Shown here: piece after piece, positions 35,714 to 46,100 of the stretch
Numbering within the stretch: position 1 is the stretch's first letter
Layout: the number at the start of each line of letters is the position of its first letter
DNA from: Galeruca laticollis
Taxonomy: Eukaryota > Arthropoda > Insecta > Coleoptera > Chrysomelidae
Length of the DNA: 64,000 nucleotides
Assembly: GCA_963921935.1 (NCBI GenBank)
Contig: OY998178.1
Span: 49,530,951-49,594,950, forward strand
Direction: 5' to 3'
The notes under the pieces: generated by a model
The model's input: the letters and a program-made list of their open reading frames with translations, nothing else
Told to the model about the DNA's origin: nothing
Databases searched by the model: none
Program-made: the position numbers and the translations under genes

Positions 35714-36024
35714 TTTATTAACCACACACTGCAGATTTTCCTAAATAATTAGTTATGAAAAGGACTGTGTTTTTAATCTTAAAGAAGCAATGAATTTAAA
35801 AGCACCTAAAAAACTTGTAAATATTAGACGATTATCGAATGTCAATAGACGTCAAAACAAACTGGGGAATTTTACCAGTTTATTTGACAACGTTCTGCCA
35901 ACCCGTTAGCTGTAAATTGCCCTGGCTGTTGAAGATAAATTGTATTCACGGTTGGTAAATTAATATTTATTTTGACAAGCAGGAAAGTAACTAAAAATTC
36001 CATCATCGTATTTTTGTCGGGGGT
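35714..36024. other. Flank between transposase relic and fold-back element
   Basis: No open frame and no repeat recognised. It could include the promoter end of the transposase relic, but no terminal inverted repeat was found. Confidence 0.3.
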
Positions 36025-36239
36025 AATACCACAAGAGCTCAGATTTAGCTGGATATTTTTTGTGGTTGTTTCCGAATACTTACTTTCATTGGCAATTTAA
36101 CGAGAGCTGTTCTGGCAAAATCACGAGAGCGTAACTCGAGTGATTTTGCCTGAACAGATCGAGTTAAATTGCCAATGAAAGTAAGTATGAGAAAACCACC
36201 GGAAAAAATATACTGCTAAATCTGAGCTCGCCTGGTATT
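36025..36239. mobile_element. Nearly perfect 215-bp palindromic fold-back element
   Basis: The two halves are inverted copies. Outer parts are gagctcagatttagc (36035) against gctaaatctgagctc (ending 36229). Middle parts are tactttcattggcaatttaac (about 36082) against gttaaattgccaatgaaagta (about 36163). Inner parts are gttctggcaaaatcac against gtgattttgcctgaac. The loop, near 36132, is about 15 bases. The arms extend to aatacc/ggtatt at 36025 and 36239. Such a structure would form a long hairpin as DNA or RNA. No coding capacity; probably a MITE of unknown superfamily. Confidence 0.85.
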
Positions 36240-37079
36240 TGGTAAGACAATCCCATGAATAAAAAACTCAATTCAATTAAACTTTATTTAACAAACTAAA
36301 TGAACAATGAGTAGAAACATAATGTTTAGACATACTATTTGGAATTGTTATATGCTGTTTAATTCATTCTGTTTTTGACATTTATAATTGTCAAATTGAC
36401 GTGCATTGCTTGGTAAACAGACAGTACCTAATTGCTAGGGTTGCTACGGTAACGTAATTTATCCGATATTTTTATCCACTTGCAAACTCTCTTCCTTCCT
36501 ATTTAGCCGACAGCAAACTACGATTTTTGTATTCACAAATGGGAATTATTATACATGAATGGGATTGTCGTAAATAAACTATACCTACATATGTATTGAT
36601 CATACATATAAAATAACAAAATAAATTGACAAATCATTGATAAATAACAGTTAGCGTACTTTATTTATTGAAAGTTTTATTATATGATTTGTTTCAATTT
36701 ACTTTCAAGAACATTCAATGTATTAATTTGCTAGCTAGAGCTATGTCAGACCATTTAACATTTTCTTCTAAGGTTAAAGTCAAATGTCAAATAAAAATAC
36801 ATACAATAACCAACTGTATGACACTAAAAATTACTAAAAAATATTCAAAGAGATTTCATTGTGACACTGTAAACAATGTTATAATGGAGTATATTTTATA
36901 CGCGAATTATAAAAATATAATTTTCCGAATACATAACATAATTAGGCGACGAGAAAAGGTCGTTCTACGTGCCGAAATGTTGAAGTTCTAATAATTGCTG
37001 TCACCAGATGTAATGAAACTCCTTCAATAGAACTGTTTATTAATAAAAAAAAACCTACCTTTTCTTTACTCTATATCGA
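36240..37079. other. Gene-free AT-rich DNA
   Basis: A plus frame at 36668-36991 has no ATG at its start and no recognisable content. Otherwise nothing seen. Confidence 0.35.
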
Positions 37080-39666
37080 TCCCGACCTTCGAGTCACCAA
37101 TTTCTTTCTCCAATGTGCGGCTGAGCGTGTGAGGCAAATCCAGTCCGAGTTGAGCAGGGTACGCCTGGTCTTAAAACGGTTTGATCCTCCTTTGCCAGGA
37201 CAGGATTGTTCTCCTGGTTCTGTCTCACTTCCAAGGTTGTTACACTCTCTAGGGGAAATTTCGGGGTAGGGATGATAAATAAGATATGGTAGAACCACAA
37301 CGTTGTATAAAAAAAATATGATAAAAATTTCTTTGGGTATATAAATATATATAAATATAACACAAAATCCCGATATTACCCAAATAAATAAAGTCCCCGG
37401 GTATAAGCCTACCTGTACATCTATCTACAAATTGTGCATCCTAACCTACCCCGGTATAATATATAACTATTCCACAAAAACAAAGTTATGACAGAGCCCT
37501 CGCTTTGCGTGAGAACAACTAAACTACCCCCTTATCGTTTTGGTATTTCCAAAGTGCCTGAGAGGCGTATGTTTTCTTTTTTCCTAAATTTGCTATTCAC
37601 CGGTGTCGAGACGATAAATAAAATATTATATGTGTTTACCTTTCAACCGAAATATTATTCCAGCTTACGTTGGTTTTTTCGCCATTGACCTTGAGAAAAT
37701 ATTGAAATAGAAAGGAATTCTTACAGAATACTGCTGAGCTAAGGACAATAAAATATTTATAGACACTGGCGTTTCGAGTTGCGAAATTCCAAATCGTGGA
37801 ATCACCTACAATATTTATGTGTTTTATTAATAAATTAGAAATTTCGGATCACGTCTGAACTAAGAAACAAATTTTTCTATATTATACTAGTTATCCGAAC
37901 AAGTTCGCTGAAACCTAAGGAAAAGGGAAAAACATACGCTCCGGCCTTTTTTTTATACCACGTACTAATTAACCTCGCGTAAATTTCTATCTCCGTACTA
38001 CCTACGAGGTGAAAGGGAATTATGTGTCGCAACAAAATAATAACTACTAATTAAAAAAAACCTAACTCTTGTTAGGTTGGCGAAACTCTGCTAAATTTGA
38101 TTATATCATCACACACGGTAAATTATATATATCACAGAACGAGCTGTGCCCCCTAAATTTGTGAACCCGGACATGCAATATTTAACTGAGAACGACCAGA
38201 TGTGTCCAGTCCCCTTGAAAGATCAAAAAATCAACCAAATATATTTGTTATCGCTACTCCCTATGCATAACAATTGAATTATAATTCCCAAGTTCAGAAT
38301 CCAGCGCAAATAATAACGAATAAATGTCTCAAAAATAAATAAAAAACGTTTAAATCTCAATTTTGTTCAAAAACTTACGGCGTTGGAAAACTTCCCTTCT
38401 CTGGCCTGGATACTCTGCTTATTCTTCGCTATCTTTATAGCCGCCGCGGATAGTGCCAAATAACCGGAATCGTGCTATGTTGGAAAAACTTTGCGTAGAG
38501 GGTAATTCTACCGTTTTGTGTCTCGAAACGGGGGACAGTGTTCACCGTCAAGGATATCCTAGTATCCCCATTACACCCTGACAAAACGGAGAGAACTTTA
38601 CCTCTGATACCGCTAACACTAGAAAAAACTACTGCCGTCACCGTGACAGGGAAAGAACTTTTCCCTTCGCGTTTTCGACCGGCACTCCCTGCTGCCGCTC
38701 TCTGCACCTCGTTTTTGCTTTTCCCCCAAATTAGGTTAGGGGTTTTTTGTCAAATTGCAAAATCAACTTTTTGTGTTTTAAAGCGTGCTAATTTTCGTTA
38801 TCAAAATAATTGTATTCAAAACAATTATTTTGCTTTGGCCCAGTAAAATGTTTTATTTGTTCTACTCTGCTTTGACTTCGTAGTATTTTGCTAAACAAAA
38901 TGTGGGTCGCATTCCATTTTTTTATTTTGATTTAAAATAAAATATGTTTTACCGTGTGTTCTGAAATTTTCTACAATAAATTTATCTTTTTGTTGTTCGT
39001 ATTTATTACAAGGTGATGTTTAGAAGCCATTAATTAAGCCTGTTGAATTCAAGTCAAAAGTCAGTCTGTAAATGTTTCAAGTCACAAAACTCCACAAAAA
39101 AATCTCTTCAGCCTCAACCTCGGTGCATATTTGCGTTTTTAGGCGTTGCCTCTAACTCTTGCGGAGACGGGCGGGTCCGTTGTTCGAAGACTAAATAAAA
39201 TGTAAAAGGGCGCCAGGCAATCTTGCCTCCTGATAACTACCTACACCAGTTTCCCCACCCTAAGACTACCAAATAGGTGGAGAAATAGAAGCTAGATGTC
39301 ACTTATCCAAGTTTCAGTTTAATAAATGACTTAGTTTTTTTTCAGAAAACCTCACAAAGTCAAGGCAATACAACTACTACGTACAAGTGTATAATAAACT
39401 TACAAAAATTACAAGAAATTAACCCAAATGTCCTATAATCCCATAAATCCTAACCACACTTTTTCATAGGTAAGTGAAATTCCCCCTAGATTGAATGATA
39501 TACAAAAAAATATATTTACAAATATATATACAAATATCCCAATCAAAAATATATATCCCGTACCTTTAAAACCAATGTATCCCTCCCCAGTAGTTACTCA
39601 GTCCCTAAGATACAACAATTTGTACGAAGATTTATGACAGGCTATACCCTCCAGTACCCAATGGCA

Positions 39667-39862
39667 CTTTAAAGTCCTATAAATTCCTTTAGTAAAATCC
39701 TATATAATCCCCCTAGTAAAATCCAATAATTCCCCCTAAGTAAAATCTTATAAACCCCCCTAGTAAAATCCAATAATTCCCCCCAAGTAAAATCCTATAA
39801 ACCTCCCTAGTAAAATCCTAAATAACCCCATAAGTGAAATCCAATAAATTCCCCCCAGTATT
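39667..39862. repeat. Minisatellite, 22-29 bp units
   Basis: About eight units of the form agtaaaatcc-ata-a--cccccct follow one another, alternating between cctataaa and ccaataatt versions. The plus strand has a run of four to six C in nearly every unit. A related single copy (aagtgaaattccccctag) lies near 39473. No coding potential. Confidence 0.85.
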
Positions 39863-41299
39863 TACATACAAATGAAATTTCTCAAACGAGTACTCAATTA
39901 CCTGGTAAAAGTGGAACAATTGTATACTTGAGTCTCGAATATACTATAGGGTTAAATCATTACAGTATACCATACCTATCTATGGCACAGAATAACGTTT
40001 ACGCGAATAATTATGAAATTTGAAAATATTAAAATAAAATATGGCGCAATACTGTCATATGAGCTCATACACTTACTACCACAGACTCTAATAACTAAAA
40101 ATATTTAAATTGAATGGCCACAGTACGTTTACATAACCTAACAATGGCTGTAGTTATCACCAATCCATATTTGAAAATTATAAATGATAAGACTGCTATA
40201 ATATAATATTATATGTTGATCATAGTGATTGATGCTTGATCAACATAAGTATAGTCATAAACTGACTACCACAAAATGCTTACATTAACGGACAAATAAA
40301 TGATCTACAGCATACATCGACTGATATTGTAGGCAAAATGTACTTTACATAAACAAATCAAAGTGTAAAACTTGCGTGAAATCCCACTGTGTTTTACGAT
40401 GACTACTAGCGGTGGCTACCAACTCCTGAAGAAAGCTTCACGAAACCATGTACTCTCCCAGTCAACGGTAGAACTCCAAATTTTTCCCCCATACAGTATC
40501 CCACGTTGGGGTTATTTAAATTAATAACATAAACCCAAAACCAAGAATGAGAACGAAGAGAAGAGAAAAAAAAGAAGTGAAGAAAAGAGGAAAAGAGAAG
40601 ACAAGAAAACCCTAAAACGAGAAATATGTTGATAATCTATACAGTTTCTGACAGTTTCAATGCTCAAAATGATATATCTGTCTCAACTTTACCCTCCCTA
40701 ATCGATTAACTTTCTCTGACAATAATATACCCTGTACGAGTAATTTCCATTAAAGTTCCTCAAACTAAAATATCTCATGAACTCGTACGAGTAAGACTTC
40801 TATTAATTATAGAGCTTAATCGATTAATATTAATATTACTTAATATTGCTGGCAAAAGTTATCAAATAAACTGCTATATTTCATATTTGATCAAAAAAAA
40901 ACTATTATGCTATTTGGGCTTAATATAATAACTATCCTTTTTTTACATTTAACAAAAAATACCAACTTATATGAAGAAAATAACTGTACCTAGCTATAAA
41001 CTAAATGACCTCCGATCATCAAAAAAAAATACATAAGCCAAAGAATATATGATCGAAATTACTAGAATATTCAACTCTATACACAAAAAACTGAAATATT
41101 TCTTACCAATTGGCCTCATCGGGTCCTAATATGGGGCTGTTATCACCCTAGTTGTGGTAATTAAGGCCTATTTAAATTATGTTTTCCCTCTGACACCTTT
41201 TTCTATGCACTATAAAAAAACACTTCATCAGATAAGGGGACAAATTCTCTAGTCCTAAATAGGAACAATCTAGTTAATGAAACTATAGAAGCGTTCTAA

Positions 41300-41640
41300 T
41301 ACTTACAATTAACATCTGACTGGAATTACACCATGAAAAAAAGCACCTATCACGTTGAAATCTCTGTTCCCAAAAAATTGGTATTCCCACGGGTCTATAA
41401 TCTCCAATAACTTGAAAAAATTCTTCAACGATACCTGGGAAATATAGTTCACACGTCGGCGATCCCTTAATATAAGGTGAAATATTCAATTATTTCATCG
41501 GAACATATGAAATAAAATTTCAACGGCTTATACCAGTCAATACCCAGCGAACAATGAAAGTTCACAGACAAACTAAAACCCTCGTGTTCAATCCAGCCAG
41601 CCAATCAGAATACACTCGAGATGTCAGAACGTTCATTAAC
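41300..41640 (-). promoter_or_regulatory. Possible minus-strand promoter and first exon
   Basis: On the minus strand, two ATTGG (inverted CCAAT) boxes (about 41638 and 41605) and a TATAAGCC box (about 41530) lie in order. An open frame starts at ATG 41489 and runs to a splice donor (attGTAAGTATTAG, about 41308). Its 60 codons (MNISPYIKGSPTCELYF...) match nothing I know. It may be an LTR promoter, given the primer-site-like gccgacgtgtgaac just downstream of the TATA box, or the start of a host transcript. Confidence 0.25.
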
Positions 41641-41912
41641 CAATAACGTTGCGATAGTTACACACCACAGATCAACATAAGGATAGACGCGCTACATAGA
41701 TATTTATCAGGGGTACTGCGTTCGAAGTAACACCACGGGGACAAAATAAATACTTTGACGTTTATTTATAGTTGCACGATATGATAAGTAATTTCCGAAA
41801 ATAATGTTAAATTGAACAAAGCTTTATATTTTAAAGTTTCTGTAACTAAATTTGCACGATGACAAAATTGAAACGTATCAATATAATTGTCTAAAAGATA
41901 TACTAGCAGGAT

Positions 41913-43216
41913 AAAATAAAACAATTTAATTTGTTTAAAACTTCATTTATTTGAACTTATGTTGAATTTAAACTGGTTTGACTTGTTTCACCAACACAGT
42001 AGCTTTCTCAAAATTAATGAAGGTTAATTTGAAAGTGTTTTAATATATACAGTACATGAATACAAAATTCTGTCATATTAATGTTAACAAAGGCATTGAA
42101 AGAAATTACATTGAAATTCATTCACTACAAACATACCTAAGATATCTTCTAGGTAAAAAGGTTTAATAAAGTAGAGTGATTGGTGTCTAGTTGCTCGTTA
42201 AGAAGGTAACCTCAATATTTATTTTCGTTAATTTCAAGAGCCTCTAATAAACATATAAACTGAAGGTTTTACCTACTACATGTAAAATTTCAAATTTTGG
42301 GTCGAAAATGTGTTGGTTTTCTAATAAATGATTTGAATAGTTATAATCTCATTTTTTGTTGTCATAGCTACGTTTGTGTTCCAAAATTCTTGTTTTAAAA
42401 TTTCTAAGAGTTCTACCAATAAAAATTTTATCACAGTTGTCATTACCACATTTTAATTTATAGACACCTGATTTGTTTAATTTTGAAGATTTAGATTTTT
42501 TATTTTGAATGAGTTTGGATAAATTGTAATCAGTTTTAAAGCAAATATTCATGTCTAATGCGTCTAAAAATGATTACAATTTTAAGGATGGTGTTTGAAA
42601 GTGTGTTAAGCTTTTAAATTGTTTATTATTATTTTTATCAGAAAGCAATACTTGTTCTAAAGTCTGTTCTTTTATCTTTTTATTTATGATATTGTCCATT
42701 AAATTTGTATCACATAATTAACTGCAATTTGTCTTATGACATTTAATTATTTGTTATAATTATTAGTATTTAATGGGACTGTTAAGACTCTGTGTACCAT
42801 ACTAATGAAGGCTGCTAGTTTATGACTGAATGTGTGGACCGAACTATTCTGAATTGTGACATCTGTAATTGATGGTTTATGAAATATAGAAAAATCATGT
42901 TTATTATCTATATTTGAAATGGTTAGTTCTAAAAAGTTTATATACTTATTTAGTTCGAGCTTTGCGGTAAATTTGATATTATTGTGAATTGTGTTTATGT
43001 AAGTAATGAAGTTGTCTAATTGTCTTTTTTACCGGTGAAGCTACCTAAAATGTCGTCCACATATCGGTGCCTGTACGTACATTTTTTACTAAGGGGGTGT
43101 TTACGAAATATTTTTTCTATATTAGCCATGAAAATTTCTGCTGGTAGGGGGCTAAGGGGGTTGCCCATAATCGAACCGCCTTCACTGCTATAAATTTTGA
43201 TTTAAACAGACATACA
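41913..43216 (-). mobile_element. Penelope-like element copy, minus orientation, 5'-truncated
   Basis: On the minus strand the RT reads IMGNPLSPLPAEIFMANIEK (about 43175) and RHRYVDDILG (about 43060), the late palm motifs of Penelope-type RT. The GIY-YIG endonuclease follows at 42552-42349: SGVYKLKCGNDNCDKIFIGR, then TRILEHKRSYDNKK, with FIG in place of YIG. The 3' part ends near aaattgttttattttat at 41913. Stops and shifts lie between RT and nuclease. Its 5' end is lost inside the RT. It faces a second copy of the same family (43265-44557) head to head across a spacer of about 48 bases. Confidence 0.88.
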
Positions 43217-43264
43217 ATACTGTTAATCTTATAATTCACTCTGATATCATTACTATATTAAATG

Positions 43265-44557
43265 TGTGTTTGAATCAAAATTCATTTTAAAGGAGATGTT
43301 TAGAGCAGTGAGACGGTTTGATTATAGGCAATCCTCTTAGCCCCCTACTAGCAGAAATATTCATGGATAATGTAGAAAAAATAATTCATAAACACCCCCT
43401 TAGTAAAAAATTTATGCACCGGCACCGATATGTGGACGACATTTTAGCTTCACCGGCACAAATTGACAATTAGACAGCTTCATTACTTACATAAACTCAT
43501 TTCACAATAATATCAAATTTACCGTAGAGCTTGAACAAAATAAGTCGACAAACTTTACAGACCTTACAATTTCAAATATAAATAATAAACATGATTTTTA
43601 TATATTTCATAAACCATCACATACAGATATTACAATTCATAATAGTTCGGTCCACCCATTCAGTCATAAACTATCATCTTTCAATAGTATGATACACAGA
43701 CTCTTAACAGTCCCAATAAATACTAATAATTATAACAAAGAATTAAATATCATGAAACAAATAGCAGTTAATAATATTTACGATCCAAATTTAATTGACA
43801 GTATCATAAATGAAAAATAAGAAAACAGACTTTAGAACATTCCCTTCTGATAAAATTATAATGAACAATTTAAAAGCATAACATACTTTGGACCACCATC
43901 CTTAAAAATTAAATCATGTTTAGAAACTTTAGACATGAATATTTGCTCTAAAACTGATTACAATTTATTCAAACTGATGATAATAACAAATCTAAATCTT
44001 CAAAATTAAACAAATCAGGACTTTATGAATTAAAATGTGGTAATGACAACTGTGATAAAATTTATATCGGTAGAACTTTTAGAAATATTGAAATTAGAAT
44101 TTCGGAATACAAACGTAACTATGACAACAAAAAATTAGATTCTAACTATTCAGATCTTTTATCAAAAAACCAACACATTTTCTACCCAAATTTTGAAATT
44201 TCACATGTAGTCGGTAAAATTTATTAGAGGCTTTTGAAATGAACAAAAATAAATATTCAGGTAACCTTCTTAACGACCAAATAGATATTAATCACTCTCC
44301 TTTATTAAATCTTTTTACCTAGAAGATAGCTTAGGAACGTTTATAGTGAATGAATTTCCATGTAATTTATTTCAATTCCTTTGTTAACATTGATATAATA
44401 AAATTATGTTTTTAGGCACTGTAAATATTAAAATATTTTTAAATTATACCTTCATTCGTTTTAAGAAAGTAACTGTGTTAGTGAAACGCGTCAACCAGTT
44501 TAAACTGTACGTTAGTTCGAATAATTGAAGTTTTAAACAAATTAAACTGTTTTATTC
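43265..44557 (+). mobile_element. Penelope-like element copy, plus orientation, 5'-truncated
   Basis: RT motifs LIIGNPLSPLLAEIFMDNVE (about 43320) and RHRYVDDILASPAQI (about 43425). The nuclease follows near 44015-44140: SGLYELKCGNDNCDKIYIGR and EIRISEYKRNYDNKK, with the YIG intact. The tail ends gtttaaactg ... aaactgttttatt at about 44557. Frameshifts run through the middle third. Its sequence is closely parallel to the minus copy over the full length, so the pair forms an inverted repeat with arms of about 1.3 kb. Penelope elements are known to leave such head-to-head copies. Confidence 0.88.
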
Positions 44558-44617
44558 CATAGTTCAGTATGGGTATTCATCAAGTAAAACCCTCATCTAT
44601 TCCATTTTCGATATACA

Positions 44618-46100
44618 AGCGCCTGAGTCTTTAGCAGACAAAAAGTATAACGAGCTCACCACAACATTGATTAGTCAGTTTGGAATAAAGCGTTTGGTAA
44701 TCGCTGAAAGGTATAAGTTTCGGACAGCAGTTCAAGAAATCGGAGAAGATATGATAACCTTCTCAAAAGGATTGAGAAAACTTGCCAAATATTGTGATTT
44801 TAAGTAATTTTTGTCAGATACACTGCGAGATAAGCTAGTGTGCGGTGTCAAGTCAAATTCCATGAAGCCAAAACTGTTAACAGCCATGGAACTTCAGTCA
44901 ACAAGTTGAAATATCAAAAAGGCAATAAGTCAAATTGGTAGTCGAATAATAAGCCAAAGTATAGTCAAAGTAGTCAGTCATCAACTCAATCATTAAATCA
45001 AAATGCAAGTCATCGAGGAAGTCGAACATCTAATTGCTCAGGTAAAAAACAGTGTAAACGTTAGACAACATTTACACAGAGTCCATTTTGATGATATTAA
45101 GTGATAAGCTGTCAACTGGAAATGATTTTTATGCAATTTAATGGGTCATACAGCAAAGTCAGTCCTATGTGAAAACCAGGTTCATGATTTATCGGATAAT
45201 GTCAACAAGAAGAAGAAAATGATGATTCCCTAGAGTTAGGTTGGCTAAGTTTACATGTGAAGTTGTGTGTCGAAAGAATTGACATTAATATCGAAGTTAA
45301 TTCTGGAGCTCGTAAATCAGTAATGCCTATAGATGATTATAATGAGCTATTTTCCAATATTGAAATAAATCCTGTAGTTTTCAAGCTTGAGCAGTTACAA
45401 GTCAAAATGTGTAATAGTAGGTCAGATAAATGTCGAGGTCAGATATTTTAGATAGTTTTAATAAGTTCACCCCTTAGTTTTTATTAGGTCGTAACTGGCT
45501 AAATGTTATAAATCCATCATGAAAAAATGTTTTAATTGAGTCAAAGTCAGTCAAAAATAGTCAAGGGTTATCAAATAGGTTAAATATAGTATCAAATAAA
45601 AGTCAATTGGAATCAAATATGTCAAATAAAGATCAAATTGAATATAATAATAGAAGCCGAGAAAAGTCAATTTTAAAATAGAAAGTAAAAGTCTTGATTC
45701 AATTGCAGAAGTAAAAAGTCACTTTGCATGTAACTCTCAGAATTATCCCAGTTCTTCCATAAAACAGTTTAAGGCTGTCGTTTCTGTCAAAAATAATATC
45801 AACCCAAGTTTCCATCTTGCTTATGACATGCATTATTCTCTCCAACCTTCAATTCCAAAGTTGAAGGGGAGTTATCAAATATGGTAAAAACTGGTGTTTT
45901 AACCAAAGTAAGTCACAGTCAATGGTCAAGTCCTATTATTGTCATGTTTCCTAAAAAGAACACAGTTGATATTAGGATTTGTGTTGATTTAAAAAAAACT
46001 GTAAACAAAGTCATTGACAGCGACCATTGTGTATTGCCTTTACCAACGACGGCTCTCCAACAAGATTTAACGTCAACACTGGGAACTAATTAGTAATTGA
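44618..46100 (+). pseudogene. Gypsy retrotransposon relic: gag, protease, start of RT
   Basis: Gag reads ADKKYNELTTTLISQFGIKR, then VIAERYKFRTAVQEIGEDM and KGLRKLAKYCDF up to LRDKLVCGVKS (44625-44850). A partial knuckle (CNLMGHTAKSV) lies near 45130. The protease-like part is at 45257-45451 (INIEVNSGARKSVMP), where the D-T/S-G active site reads NSG and is therefore lost. A low-complexity stretch full of agtcaaa follows (45530-45700). RT starts at 45881 (VLTKVSHSQWSSPIIVMFPK; then IRICVDLKKTVNKVIDSDHC) and breaks off at about 46094. Stops are frequent. It differs from the gypsy fragment at 13.5 kb. Confidence 0.75.

Larger units (their letters stand above)
37080..41770. other. 4.7-kb block with no credible gene, more GC-rich at its edges
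   Basis: No frame encodes a known protein. GC-richer patches lie at 37080-37280, 38390-38720 and 39100-39300. On the minus strand, ggtgactcgaaggtcggga (about 37100) and gatcgccgacgtgtgaac (about 41460) loosely resemble tryptophan-tRNA primer-binding sites of CsRn1-type gypsy elements (tggtgaccccgacg core). tgtaacaacc at about 37247 resembles an LTR start. The right edge looks like a promoter (see next entry). A coding-less LTR element (LARD type) read from right to left, or a noncoding transcription unit, would each explain part of this. No pair of matching LTRs was found, so both ideas stay open. Confidence 0.3.

Noticed and set aside
36668..36991. 107-codon plus frame
   Set aside because: No start codon at the front, AT-rich composition, no recognisable domain.
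38435..38846. Two overlapping 90-102 codon frames on opposite strands
   Set aside because: GC-rich patch without stops; no domain recognised in either and no splice or start context that favours one.
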